A stretch of DNA of 64,000 nt from Puia sp. (GCA_031292515.1 JARLGZ010000109.1:1-64000), one strand, 5' to 3'; positions 27,151 through 36,632 are shown, counted from the stretch's first letter. Notes: generated by a model not told the origin, from the letters alone. Numbers and translations are program-made.

Positions 27151-29105
27151 GACCGGTCTTTTTGGTTGACGAGAAAATACAAGATCCGGCAGGCGTGCCC
27201 CTTGCTGTCTTTGTTTTTATCTTCGTCTATACGGAGGGTCAGCACATGTTTCCTGTTTTTCAGCGATCCGCTGAACAGGACATACCAGGGCAGATGGAGA
27301 TAGGCGCTCCACTGCGTAAACAGATCTTTTTTTATGAAGGGTCCCTTGTCAATCGACCAGGATACCATCCCCGCACCGGCGCCGGAGACGATGGCGATGC
27401 CGATTGCCGATCCTTCAAAAGGCAGGGTGAGTGTCGAACCCGGCGTGGAAGCCACCAGCATGGGCCTGTGGACGAATCCCTCTCTTGTCTCCAGCCCATC
27501 AGAAGGTGTCCAGTCCTTGTCAAGGCTCCAGCCCGAATCAAAATGCGCGTTTCCGATCGGGTAATAGATCCCGCCGGTGAAAGATTGAAGGTTCAACGGG
27601 GCTTCTGTCACGGCTCGTCCGGGTAAAGTCCCCGCGCTGTCCTTTGCACAGACTTCCAGCAATCTGCGGATGGTCGCAAAATATAATTCCTGTCCGAAGG
27701 GGGAAGGATGGAGATCCTTGAAGTCATATTCCCAGGAGAATTCACCTTTGCCGATCTTGTCCCGGACCTCGAGAGCCAGGTTGATCGAGGGAAGCCGGTA
27801 GTATTCCGCTATTTTTTCGTGGTTGGCGATTTCAACGGGGATGATCCCCTGATTATAATCCCTGGTCTTTTCGGGATCGGCAAATGACATCAATACGATA
27901 TCCATAGATGGATTGCTTCTTTTGGCATGTTGCACGATGCCTTCCAGGGAGCGGATTTGGGTAAGACTGTCGGTGCCATTGCCCCGGTCGTTGACGGCGG
28001 CTTCCACAAACAAAAGATCGACCTTTCCGGAGTCCAGCACGTCACGCTGTAACCGGAAAGCATGGGGAAGACTTCCCAGCGAAGGGATGCCGGCCGCTAT
28101 GAACCGGAATTCCGTTTCAGGGTAGCGTTCTTTCAACCAGTTGCAGACCTTATCCCGCCATCCGGGATTATAAGTAATAGACCCGCCCAGGAAGGCGACG
28201 GTTGCTTTTTTGCGCGCCGTGAAAACCCGGAAGGCGTTTTCCAGTCCCCCTCTGACCGAGATATAGGGGTCATAGGGCAATACCGGCCTCACCGGGTAAG
28301 AATTTTTCAGGACGATATCCGCCCACCAATCGGCATGTTCGATCGGAAAATGGTGACCACCCAGTTCCTGCGGTCCCACCGTCACGGGATAGATGAGCAC
28401 CGGACCGCCCAGGCGTTCATAGCGCTGCGCCAGCAGATAGGTGTTCTCTTCGTTTGGAACGATTTCGTCGTGGGCGCCGATCAGGTGGATAATCGGCACC
28501 TTAAAGGAAGCAAGTCCTTCGAGATGATCGATCGGGTTATCGGAAAAATCCATGACCTGTTTTTCCGTCATCTTGTAAACGCCTAAAAGTTGCTGCCAGG
28601 AATCGGGCGCACCCTTCCCCAGCCCTTTTCCACCAGGCCAGCTCTTCACGTCGCAGACGGGAGCTTCTCCATAGATGCAGGTGATTTTGTCAGGATTGCG
28701 CTTTGCCCAGCCATAGGCATAGAGACCACCCCTGCTGACGGCTTCCAGGGCGACACGGGGTGCAAACGAGAGGCTGTCTGTCACATATTGATAGAAACGG
28801 TCCCATACCTGCATCGCGTAGGGGCTTCCGTACTGATCGTCGACGCTCACATACCCGAGCCAGAAGCCTTTTGCCAGCAACAGACTGTCCATTTCGGTAT
28901 GCCAGTCCGGGAAAGAGGCCCGCCAGATCCAGGGATTTCCCGGGAGGGGGTGGTCAGGTTTTACGGTATAGGCGATATGCGCGCCGATACGGTGGTAGAC
29001 CCGTTCAAAACCTTTCCACCGTTGATTGTCAGGAAGCGCAGGACCCTGTGCCCGGGAGAGAAATGCCAGGCAGCAGAAGAGCGATATAGCAAAATATTTA
29101 GACAT
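27147..29105 (-). CDS. Bimodular exported esterase: alpha/beta hydrolase plus SGNH hydrolase
   Basis: A 652-residue secreted protein with a signal peptide (cleavage near LSRAQ, residue 20). The N-terminal module (about 30-270) is an alpha/beta hydrolase with nucleophile Ser124 in AVSRGG, acid near Asp213 and His251 or His252 in GGHHFP. The second module (about 285-500) is an SGNH esterase with Ser309 in FLGGSIT and the DLHPS pair Asp464 and His466. A beta-rich C-terminal part follows. Two different esterase folds in one chain suggest removal of two kinds of acyl group from the same glycan. It is translated just before, and overlaps, the GH29 gene. Confidence 0.85.
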   Translation of the reverse strand: MSKYFAISLFCCLAFLSRAQGPALPDNQRWKGFERVYHRIGAHIAYTVKPDHPLPGNPWIWRASFPDWHTEMDSLLLAKGFWLGYVSVDDQYGSPYAMQVWDRFYQYVTDSLSFAPRVALEAVSRGGLYAYGWAKRNPDKITCIYGEAPVCDVKSWPGGKGLGKGAPDSWQQLLGVYKMTEKQVMDFSDNPIDHLEGLASFKVPIIHLIGAHDEIVPNEENTYLLAQRYERLGGPVLIYPVTVGPQELGGHHFPIEHADWWADIVLKNSYPVRPVLPYDPYISVRGGLENAFRVFTARKKATVAFLGGSITYNPGWRDKVCNWLKERYPETEFRFIAAGIPSLGSLPHAFRLQRDVLDSGKVDLLFVEAAVNDRGNGTDSLTQIRSLEGIVQHAKRSNPSMDIVLMSFADPEKTRDYNQGIIPVEIANHEKIAEYYRLPSINLALEVRDKIGKGEFSWEYDFKDLHPSPFGQELYFATIRRLLEVCAKDSAGTLPGRAVTEAPLNLQSFTGGIYYPIGNAHFDSGWSLDKDWTPSDGLETREGFVHRPMLVASTPGSTLTLPFEGSAIGIAIVSGAGAGMVSWSIDKGPFIKKDLFTQWSAYLHLPWYVLFSGSLKNRKHVLTLRIDEDKNKDSKGHACRILYFLVNQKDRS

Positions 29106-29243
29106 GGAATTGTTTTGGCTTTTAAAATGGACCCGTTTTGGCCGCTCAAATTGTCTGCAAGTATAAACGATTAATCGGTGCCCACGCCGGTCAATCGTTT
29201 GCGTTAAGCTTGCCGGCGCCGGCGCCAGTTGTCAGCCGGGATC

Positions 29244-29771
29244 TTACGTCGTAAGCAGTTTGCGCATGAGCCAATCGGTCTGCGGGTCTTCACCTACCAC
29301 AAAAATATGTTCGCCAAATTTTTCGAAGCCCCACCGGCTGTAGAAAGCGATCGCTCTTGGATTCTGCTCCCATACCCCCAGCCATACAGCCGTTTTTGCT
29401 TTTTCATGTGCGATCTCCAGACAGCGGCTCATCAGTGCGTTGCCGACGCCTTTCCCGATCGCCCACTGTTCGGCATAGATCCGGGCGATCTCGACCGACC
29501 GGTGATTTCCGGGTGCGGAGGGATGACCGCCTTCGCGCATACAGGCATATCCTGCCGGTCGTTCATCCCGGTAAGCCAACAGGAAGATGTTTCCCGGTGC
29601 GCCGACCTCGGCCATCAGCTTCGGGCGGGAAAACTGCTTTTCCAGGAAGAGGTCCATATCCTCCTTCGTATTTTGAGCGGCAAAACTATCGCGAAAAGTC
29701 CGCCTGCTGATATCGGCTATCAGCCCCGCTTCGGAGACACCGGCAAGGAGGATTTCTACATCGTCGGACAT
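29244..29771 (-). CDS. GNAT-family N-acetyltransferase
   Basis: A 175-residue GCN5-related acetyltransferase, which moves acetyl from acetyl-CoA to an amine. Recognisable parts are an N-terminal ADISRRTFRDSFAAQN region, the acetyl-CoA binding stretch around EQWAIGKGVGNALMSRCLEIA with its Q/R-x-x-G-x-G/A-like loop, and the terminal VWEQNPRAIAFYSRWGFEKFGEH motif. The acceptor is unknown. It faces the nitroreductase and GNAT remnant region and stands alone on the minus strand. Confidence 0.85.
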   Translation of the reverse strand: MSDDVEILLAGVSEAGLIADISRRTFRDSFAAQNTKEDMDLFLEKQFSRPKLMAEVGAPGNIFLLAYRDERPAGYACMREGGHPSAPGNHRSVEIARIYAEQWAIGKGVGNALMSRCLEIAHEKAKTAVWLGVWEQNPRAIAFYSRWGFEKFGEHIFVVGEDPQTDWLMRKLLTT

Positions 29772-29824
29772 AACGGCAATATAGAAAATATAGGGTTACA
29801 GGTTTTTTTTATTTTTGGGAAATA

Positions 29825-29950
29825 ACCACGCATAAGGATCTGCGGGAACTAAAAAGATGGGGGTTGGGGACAAAAGACGCCCATGGTCTCTATGAACAAT
29901 TCGGATTCCGGCCGCTGGCAAATCCTGAGACCATGATGGAGCGTGTCTAT
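29825..29950 (+). pseudogene. 3' remnant of a second GNAT acetyltransferase
   Basis: The plus strand encodes the characteristic C-terminal tail of another GNAT subfamily: RWGLGTKDAHGLYEQFGFRP, followed by PETMMERVY. There is no upstream part of the gene; the frame begins abruptly after a T-rich tract just outside the divergent GNAT gene. After the tail the frame reads on with no further family similarity into the antisense of the nitroreductase. I conclude that it is the end of a decayed or deleted gene. Confidence 0.6.
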
Positions 29951-29966
29951 CAGAGAGTGAATAAAA

Positions 29967-29997
29967 GGGAAGCACGACAAAGCGGGCCGTGCTTCCC
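29967..29997 (-). terminator. Terminator of the nitroreductase gene
   Basis: Arms gggaagcacg (29967-29976) and cgtgcttccc (29988-29997) form a perfect 10-bp stem with an 11-base loop. On the minus strand the stem is followed by TTTTATT, so it would end transcripts from the nitroreductase gene, whose stop is 44 bases away. Confidence 0.65.
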
Positions 29998-30040
29998 AAG
30001 TCGTAAGGGTATCAAAAAAATTGAGCGGCATCCCCGTGTC

Positions 30041-30679
30041 TCAGATGTATTCCACCAGGTCTTTCTGCTGATAGACCCTGGAGAAAGATACCCTGGGCGC
30101 TTCGCCGGCGATCTCATCCAGGATCACCGCCAATCCCGTGGTCAGCTTCTTGCCGGTGAGACCCAGGAGTTCATCCAGGCGTATGGCTTCCTCTTCGGCG
30201 ACGATAGTGGCTTTCACCCTCGCCTGGGCGGCCGCGCCGAGCAGGTTCCCCGCTGCCAGCGAGACTTGTTTGGCGGCCCAGCTCTTGCCTTCCTTGTCGC
30301 GATGATTGATGTTGCTTTCCAGGTATTTCTTATAAGAGAGAAAAGAATAGGCGGACACTTTCTTTTTACCCGCGATTTCCGCAATATAACTGTCTATCCG
30401 CTCCTTGCTGATTTCCCGGTCGATGGCGAAAACCACCAGCTGAGACTGGCTGTTTAAAGGACGATGGTTCCAGTCGGCGGACTGCAGCTTTCTTTTGGTC
30501 TCCGCATCGCTGATGATCAGTACACGATAAGGACGAAGGCCATAGGAGGAGGCAAAATGCCCGACCGCCTGCAGAATATAGTCGATCTTACTGTTCCTGC
30601 CTGTCTGGTCAGGCATCGGTGATGCATTGGATTTCTGCGCGATGGCAGATTCTGGTCTGGAAGTTTGAAGCAATCCCAT
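30041..30679 (-). CDS. Nitroreductase-family flavoprotein
   Basis: A 212-residue member of the FMN-dependent nitroreductase family, which reduce nitro compounds, quinones and similar electrophiles with NAD(P)H. The match is clearest at ASSYGLRPYRVLIISD, WNHRPLNSQSQLVVFAI and the C-terminal LDELLGLTGKKLTTGLAVILDEI. The first 30 residues lack the usual SLxxRxxxKKFD FMN-phosphate region, so the N terminus seems altered and activity is uncertain. Its promoter lies inside a perfect dyad, consistent with repression released by an electrophile, as known for HxlR- or MarR-type control of such enzymes. Confidence 0.8.
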   Translation of the reverse strand: MGLLQTSRPESAIAQKSNASPMPDQTGRNSKIDYILQAVGHFASSYGLRPYRVLIISDAETKRKLQSADWNHRPLNSQSQLVVFAIDREISKERIDSYIAEIAGKKKVSAYSFLSYKKYLESNINHRDKEGKSWAAKQVSLAAGNLLGAAAQARVKATIVAEEEAIRLDELLGLTGKKLTTGLAVILDEIAGEAPRVSFSRVYQQKDLVEYI

Positions 30680-30752
30680 AAAATAAGCGTTTTACAGATT
30701 ATTGAATATTTCGTTATTGAATACGGCTGCACAATATTACGCCGTGTTTATT

Positions 30753-30773
30753 AGTCTACAAAATTAATAGACT
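30753..30773 (-). promoter_or_regulatory. Operator dyad over the nitroreductase -7 box
   Basis: Arms AGTCTA (30753-30758) and TAGACT (30768-30773) are separated by 9 bases. The minus strand of the centre reads TAATTTTG (30766-30759), an exact TAnnTTTG -7 box. A repressor bound to the dyad would cover the promoter. No regulator gene is adjacent. Confidence 0.5.
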
Positions 30774-30951
30774 TATTGTTTTCCGGTTTTAACATTTTTA
30801 TTCCGGCAGGTCTGTTCGGCACAGACGTCTTACCGGCCTTGTCGTCCCGGGGTGTCTTCGCAATTGTTGGGTCGCCGCCGTTGCAAATATTGCTGTTGTG
30901 ACGGTACCCTGTCAGGTTGGTTGAAATAGCGGGCGGAGGAATCCGGAAACC

Positions 30952-30982
30952 TTGCCATAAGAAAGTATTTTATTTATTTTGC
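30952..30982 (+). promoter_or_regulatory. Possible plus-strand promoter with no assigned gene
   Basis: TTG (30952-30954), a 20-base spacer and TATTTTGC (30975-30982) resemble a primary-sigma promoter; the same imperfect TATTTTG box precedes rpoD. The following 260 bases (to the RND gene end at 31247) hold no gene I can support; a plus-strand frame from 31037 runs antisense into the pump gene and has no recognisable similarity. The wider stretch 30680-31246 is otherwise featureless. Confidence 0.3.
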
Positions 30983-31246
30983 AACACATGCTGTGAGACG
31001 TGTATCGCAATAAAATGATCCTCAGGCAACCGGCCCATGCAAGCAGAAGATTTGGCATCGTATACGATCCTTACAAGCTGTACGAACCGGCATGCAAACG
31101 TACAGAGATTTACAGAGTTTCCCCGTATCGCCGGTTTTTATTACAATAACTTAACACAATCGGATTTTCTTCCGTCTGGATTTTTCTCCGCGTTGCATCT
31201 TTACCACAGGGAGACCGGCGGGAATCAAAAAACCGTGCCAGCCTTT

Positions 31247-34200
31247 TTAGCTGTTGACCGGTGCCGTCTTCCTGCTTTTGTACAGAAGCCTGAGCAGGGA
31301 CGGCAAGACGATCAGCAACAATGGTAACGCGATCACAAACCCGCCGATGACCGCGATCGCAAGCGGTTGATGCAATTGCGCGCCGGCGCCGATCCCCAGG
31401 GCCAGCGGGAGGAGGGCTATGATAGCGCCAAGAGCCGTCATCAGCTTTGGCCGGAGACGCGTGGAGATGGCGTAGATGACGGCCTCGTCGACGCTTCGCT
31501 CATGCAGGGTCTCCCGGAACTGCAGGAACGTGAAGATTGAATTCTCTCCGATGATCCCGACAATCATGATCAGGCCGGTGTAGCTGCCTACGTTAAGAGG
31601 AGTATGGGTGAGATAGAGGGCGAGATAGCTTCCCGAAATTCCAAGTATCGCGACCAGCAGGATCACGAACGCCACGCTGAATTCCCTGAACAGGAAGAGG
31701 ATCACGCCAAATACGAGCAGGCTGGCCGTGATGAGTATGATCAACAATTCGCTAAAAGATTGCTGTTGTTCGGCATAGGCTCCCGCATATTCCACGTGAT
31801 AGCCCTGGGGGAGACTCAGTCGGGCGCCGACCTTTTTTTGAATATCGGCGATCACGCCGCCCAGGTCACGATTTTCGAGCCTGGCGCTCACAACCCCCAT
31901 AGATTGGAGATTTTCACGCTGGATTTCGGCGTCGCCTGTTCCCGTGACCGTTCTCACGGTCGCAAGATTGGTGATCGGCATCAGTCTTCCATTCGGCAAA
32001 AAGATCTGTAGACGGCTTAGATCGGCCACACTTTGTCTGCGGCTGCCCGGATAGACCAGGCGGATATTCGACAATTGCTCTTTTTCGAGCAGGGTGCCCG
32101 CGACATTCCCTTCCAGCGCCGTCTGCAACTGGAACTGGAGACTTGCCGGCGTGATGCCGAACTGTGCAAGACGAGCGAAATCGGGCTCTATACTTACGGA
32201 GGGACCCGCGATCACGATGCCGTTAAAGACATCGGCGGTTCCTTCGACACCCGATACCAAAGTGGCCATTTCCCGGGAAAGTTGCTGTAGTTTTTCCTGG
32301 TTATCCCCGAATATCTTTATCTCTACAGGCTGCGTCGAGGTCATCAGATCTCCCAGCATGTCCGTTATCACCTGCCCGAAATCGATCCGCAGGGCAGGCT
32401 GGGTGGCCTCCACCCTTTTCCGGATATCGCTGATCACTTCTTCGGTTGTCCGGTCCCGGTTCTTTTTTAATTGGATCAGATAATCCCCCCGGTTTGGCTC
32501 GGTGATGAAGAATCCCATTTGGGTGCCCGTCCTTCTCGAATAGGCTTCGACTTCGGGTACTGCCGTAATTATCTTCTCCACTTCCCGCAATATCCTGTCC
32601 GTTTCTTCGAGGGATGTGCCGTCCGGGGAATTATAATCCAACACGATGCTTCCCTCATCCATGTCGGGAAGGAAGCCCGTTTCGAGTTGAGGCAGTATGA
32701 AATAAACAGAGGCGGCAAGGCCTGCCATGAACAGGACACTCAGCCAGGGCCGGCGGATAAAAAAGGACACCCAACGCTGGTTTTTTACATCATGGGGCCT
32801 GAGGGTCCTGCGGGATTTTTTGCGTGGGGACAGCAGCAGGTAAATCACAGGCAGTCCGATCCAGGTCACGAAAAAGGAACAGACCAGGGTGATGATCATC
32901 GTATTGGTCAGCACCTTGAAATAAGCCCCTGCTACGCCGCTCATAAGCACGAAGGGAATAAAAATGACGATGGTGCTGATGGATGAACCCAACATGGCCG
33001 GGAAGAGGTAGTGGATCGCTTTTTGGACTAGTCCGGTGGAATGCTCTTCGGGGTGTTCTTCATGGGTCCGGTGGATCTGCTCGACTACCACGATGGCATC
33101 GTCGATGATCAGCCCGATAGCCGCCGCTATCGCACCCAGGGTCATTATATTGAAGGTATACCCGATCGCATACAGGACGATAAGCGTGAGAAAGAGCGTG
33201 ATGGGGATCGTGATCAGTATAGTGGCACTTGCTTTCAGCGAACGGAGGAAGATGATCGCGACGATGATGGCGAGGGCCAGCCCTATCCAGAGGCTATCCG
33301 ATACGCTCTTCACGGAGGTATTTACAAAATCCGCCTGGATGTAATAAGGCCGGATGGCAACGCCTTTAGGAAGGATTTTCATCATTTCCCCGACCTTGTC
33401 TTCCATGGCTTTCGAGAGCGTAATGAGATTCGAATTAGGTTGTTTGATGACAGCGATCAGGACCCCGTCATGGCCGTTGGCGTTGATCTTGGTATACTCC
33501 ACTCCCTCGCGGATATCCACGGTGGCAATGTCTTTTAACAGGATGACCCTTTTGCCGGTGTTGCTGACCACGATGTTTTCGATGTCTTCTTTGGTCCGGA
33601 CGCTGGCATCCGTTACGGTAAGATATAAGAAGCGGAAGTCCGACAGATAGCCATTCGACCGGATGAAATTGGTTTGGGCCAGCACGGTATTCAAAAGGTC
33701 CGGGGTAATCGACAGGGAACTCATTTTCGGAGCATTCAGGGTCAGCCAGTACTCTTTTATCTTCCCGCCGATCACCCTCACTTCTGAAACGCCCGCGACC
33801 TGTGACAGATAAGGCTTCACCGTATAGGTGGCAATCTGTTTCAGTTCGATCGGCGATTTATCATGGCTTTCCAGGGTATAGCCCATCACCGGCAGGATGG
33901 AAGGGTTCATCTTCTCCACCGTGATCTGCACGCCCGGAGGCAGGTTGTTTTTGATCTCGTTGATCCGTGATTCGATCCTTTGCTGGCTGAGATCGATGTC
34001 CGCTTTCCAGTCCATGAAGGCTGATATTTCACAGCTTCCCCGACTGGTGGTGCTTCTGACATATTGGAGGTCCGGAACCAGCTTGATGGCATTTTCCAGC
34101 GGTTTGGTCACGGTTACCATCATCCTGTCGACAGGCTGGAGACCGGCGTCGGCAATCACCTTTATTTTCGGGAAAGTGATCTCCGGGAAAAGCGAGGTTT

Positions 34201-34291
34201 GCAACCGTCCATAGACGAATAGGCCGCCCAGGATGACCAGGACCAGCATGACGGTGAGCGGATTCTTATAGGAGACAAAAAAATTCTTCAC
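31247..34291 (-). CDS. RND efflux pump, inner membrane subunit (second system)
   Basis: A 1014-residue RND transporter. The first helix (KNPLTVMLVLVILGGLFVYG) and the TM4 aspartate pair in IGLIIDDAIVVVEQ are typical, as is the second-half GLIMIVGIIGENSIFT segment. It differs from the pump at 2746 in the periplasmic loops, and I cannot place it firmly in the heavy metal (CzcA/CusA) or hydrophobic-drug class; Met-rich metal relay residues are not obvious. It is the last gene of a five-gene minus-strand set: response regulator, kinase, TolC, adaptor, pump. Confidence 0.92.
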   Translation of the reverse strand: MKNFFVSYKNPLTVMLVLVILGGLFVYGRLQTSLFPEITFPKIKVIADAGLQPVDRMMVTVTKPLENAIKLVPDLQYVRSTTSRGSCEISAFMDWKADIDLSQQRIESRINEIKNNLPPGVQITVEKMNPSILPVMGYTLESHDKSPIELKQIATYTVKPYLSQVAGVSEVRVIGGKIKEYWLTLNAPKMSSLSITPDLLNTVLAQTNFIRSNGYLSDFRFLYLTVTDASVRTKEDIENIVVSNTGKRVILLKDIATVDIREGVEYTKINANGHDGVLIAVIKQPNSNLITLSKAMEDKVGEMMKILPKGVAIRPYYIQADFVNTSVKSVSDSLWIGLALAIIVAIIFLRSLKASATILITIPITLFLTLIVLYAIGYTFNIMTLGAIAAAIGLIIDDAIVVVEQIHRTHEEHPEEHSTGLVQKAIHYLFPAMLGSSISTIVIFIPFVLMSGVAGAYFKVLTNTMIITLVCSFFVTWIGLPVIYLLLSPRKKSRRTLRPHDVKNQRWVSFFIRRPWLSVLFMAGLAASVYFILPQLETGFLPDMDEGSIVLDYNSPDGTSLEETDRILREVEKIITAVPEVEAYSRRTGTQMGFFITEPNRGDYLIQLKKNRDRTTEEVISDIRKRVEATQPALRIDFGQVITDMLGDLMTSTQPVEIKIFGDNQEKLQQLSREMATLVSGVEGTADVFNGIVIAGPSVSIEPDFARLAQFGITPASLQFQLQTALEGNVAGTLLEKEQLSNIRLVYPGSRRQSVADLSRLQIFLPNGRLMPITNLATVRTVTGTGDAEIQRENLQSMGVVSARLENRDLGGVIADIQKKVGARLSLPQGYHVEYAGAYAEQQQSFSELLIILITASLLVFGVILFLFREFSVAFVILLVAILGISGSYLALYLTHTPLNVGSYTGLIMIVGIIGENSIFTFLQFRETLHERSVDEAVIYAISTRLRPKLMTALGAIIALLPLALGIGAGAQLHQPLAIAVIGGFVIALPLLLIVLPSLLRLLYKSRKTAPVNS

Positions 34292-34363
34292 GGGTTGATG
34301 CTTTCTTTATTGTAGATATTGTTCTCCGGGCTTTCGGTTTCGTTGGCCGCGCTTAGGGGCCCC

Positions 34364-35365
34364 TCAATTCTCTTTGGCCTGCCGGGGGTTCACTTTTGCA
34401 GTATCCGAAAGTCCGTAGTTGCCGGACACCAGGATCCGGTCATCCGGCGAAAACAGCGGAGAGAGCACTTCTACCCGGTCGGCGGTTTCCAGGCCCTTTT
34501 TCACCGCCACTTTCACGGCTGTCGTGCTGTCTGTCATCCTCATTACCCAAAAATCGGATTGGGTCTCGTCTGAAAGAATAGCTGCTTTGGGTAGTGACTG
34601 CGTATGCGTCCTGGCCGTTTTCAGGATCCTCACGCGGGCGATCAGGTTCTCGGGTATGGAATGCCCGGCATTTACGCGCAGGACGATGTTCTGGGTCTGA
34701 GAAGCCGAGTCCACGGCCGGCATGCTGGACGCAACGGAACCCGCCAGCTTCGTTCCATCCGGCAGGATGAGCTCAACGGTCTTCGTGTTTGCAATATAAG
34801 GCCGCAGCTCATAGGGCATATTCATCAGGAAGACAAAGCTGTTCATATCGCTGATGACCGCCAGCTGTTCGCCATCCTGCACATAATCACCGGATTGATG
34901 ATTCAGCTGTGTGATGTACCCGTGTTCGGTGGCTTTTATCGTATTGGTGCCGGAGAAACGGAAACTGGTATCCAGCGAGCTGATTGCATTCCCGATACTC
35001 TGCGCTTCTTTCGTCTTCAGCGTGAACAGAGGCTGGCCCGCGGCAACATATTTTCCCGGATAGGTATTTACCGATTGCAGATATCCATTGGCGTTCGCCT
35101 TTACATAGCTCTTTTGCAGGAAGGCGGATACCGCGTTCAGTTCCAGGTATTCGTTTAGCGGATCGGTACTGACCGTCGTATAAGTTACCGGTGTGCCTCC
35201 GCCGGTTTCGGTGGAATCTGTCTTCCCGGCCTTTGCATCTTCGCCGGGGTCTTTCTCTGCCGGCTGCCTGCAGGATAAAAAGACGCCGAAGACCAGGACT
35301 CCGGCGGCGGCCAGGAGGATTCGGTAGGGAAGGAATCTGCAGGGGGGAAGAGGCTGCGTATGCAT
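34364..35365 (-). CDS. Efflux periplasmic adaptor, lipoprotein (second system)
   Basis: A 333-residue membrane fusion protein. After a hydrophobic leader a lipobox-like FLSC is seen near residue 32, followed by an acidic, Thr-rich linker. The lipoyl halves (NTYPGKYVAAGQPLFTLKT and ATEHGYITQLNHQSGDYVQDG) lie close together because the alpha-hairpin between them is very short, as in some CusB-like or Bacteroidota adaptors. It lies 72 bases before the pump gene and 10 bases after the TolC gene on the same strand. Confidence 0.87.
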   Translation of the reverse strand: MHTQPLPPCRFLPYRILLAAAGVLVFGVFLSCRQPAEKDPGEDAKAGKTDSTETGGGTPVTYTTVSTDPLNEYLELNAVSAFLQKSYVKANANGYLQSVNTYPGKYVAAGQPLFTLKTKEAQSIGNAISSLDTSFRFSGTNTIKATEHGYITQLNHQSGDYVQDGEQLAVISDMNSFVFLMNMPYELRPYIANTKTVELILPDGTKLAGSVASSMPAVDSASQTQNIVLRVNAGHSIPENLIARVRILKTARTHTQSLPKAAILSDETQSDFWVMRMTDSTTAVKVAVKKGLETADRVEVLSPLFSPDDRILVSGNYGLSDTAKVNPRQAKEN

Positions 35366-35375
35366 GAAATATTTT

Positions 35376-36632
35376 TTATCTGTTCCAGTAATTGATTTGA
35401 TTGATGATCTGCATGCGCGTGATCTTGTTTTGCGTAAGCAGGTTTTTTGCGTTCAGGTAGCTGCCCAGCGCGATGATATAGTCCGATATCCGGGCATCCC
35501 CGGTCTCCAGGAGCTTACCGTTCACATCGATCAGGCCCTGGGAATATTTTATCTGGTCGTTGATCTCCCCGATCAGCTCTTCTGTGGCCTTCAACTGCTG
35601 CGACAACTGCGCAAGCTGCTGGCGGTACTGGCTCGTGAAGAATCGCTTATAAGAATCCTGTGTGCGGCGGGCTATATCCAGTTTGCTGGTCAGCAGCCTT
35701 TTTTGATGGCCATCATAAATGGGAACGGTCACCGTTACTCCGAAGCTGGTACCGAAATTCTTGTAGGCTTCATAGGCAAGCGTGGAAGAATAGCCGGCAT
35801 CGGCGTACAAACTGGCTTTTGGCCGGTAGCTGAAATCGATAAGGGACCTGTCGTTGATCAGTTTCAGGCTGTCTATCGTGAATTTCCGGTAGAATACGGA
35901 ATTATACAGCTCCGGCAGCTGATCGAGCACTATCTGCGGGTCGGCAAGCGAAACGGCCGCCGTATCATTGATGCCCGCCAGGTAATTGAGGGTTCCATAG
36001 TCATTTTGAAACTGGATCTGCAATTGTTTGAACAGTAGTTTTTCCTGCTGCAGGGTCACCAGGAAGGCCAGGTAGTCCGTTTGGCGATAGACATTCCTCG
36101 CGGTAAGTTCTTTGAGGATCCCCTCCTCTTTTTGCAGGAGTCCGATCATATCCCTGTTAAAGTCCAGCTGAAGCATGTCCCCATAGGCCGTCACATATTG
36201 CGCCGTGATATTTTTTTTGAGATCCTGTTCGGATATTCTCGCGTTGTTCCGAAGGGAGTCGTTGCTGAGCCTGATTGCGTCAAACTGGGTCGACAGGTTC
36301 TTCTTGCCGACCAGGGTCTTGTTAACGGAGACCAGGGTGCTGAAATTTCCTCCGTTGCTGATAGCCTGGTCATATCCCCAACTGTTGAGGACCGGCGCAT
36401 AGTTGTTGACGCTGCTTCCGGTTACCTGCGGCTTATACCCGGCGAGGATCCGCTGGCTGTCAACCTGGTTGGCGAGCACCTGTCCCTCGTAATCCCTTAA
36501 TAACGGGCTGTTTTGCAGGGCCTGCGCCAGGTAATAATCCAGGCTGCTGTTGTTCTGGGCGTTTGCCGTTTGGCCGCCGCCCGCGAGGCAGGCCAGTAAT
36601 ACGGTCACGTACAGGAGAAGATGCCTTTTCAT
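35376..36632 (-). CDS. TolC-family outer membrane protein (second system)
   Basis: A 418-residue outer membrane factor from the start chosen at 36632, where a signal peptide begins (MKRHLLLYVTVLLACLAGGG, then TANAQ). A longer frame starting at 36710 overlaps the kinase stop by four bases, but its 26 extra residues do not look like part of an export signal. The body shows the Gln/Asn-rich helices of TolC proteins. It is the outer duct for the adaptor and pump encoded downstream. Confidence 0.85.
   Translation of the reverse strand: MKRHLLLYVTVLLACLAGGGQTANAQNNSSLDYYLAQALQNSPLLRDYEGQVLANQVDSQRILAGYKPQVTGSSVNNYAPVLNSWGYDQAISNGGNFSTLVSVNKTLVGKKNLSTQFDAIRLSNDSLRNNARISEQDLKKNITAQYVTAYGDMLQLDFNRDMIGLLQKEEGILKELTARNVYRQTDYLAFLVTLQQEKLLFKQLQIQFQNDYGTLNYLAGINDTAAVSLADPQIVLDQLPELYNSVFYRKFTIDSLKLINDRSLIDFSYRPKASLYADAGYSSTLAYEAYKNFGTSFGVTVTVPIYDGHQKRLLTSKLDIARRTQDSYKRFFTSQYRQQLAQLSQQLKATEELIGEINDQIKYSQGLIDVNGKLLETGDARISDYIIALGSYLNAKNLLTQNKITRMQIINQINYWNR

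Noticed and set aside
31037-31327. A 96-codon plus-strand frame running into the RND pump gene from the 3' side
   Set aside because: A third of it is antisense to the conserved end of the pump, and the rest has no recognisable protein features.
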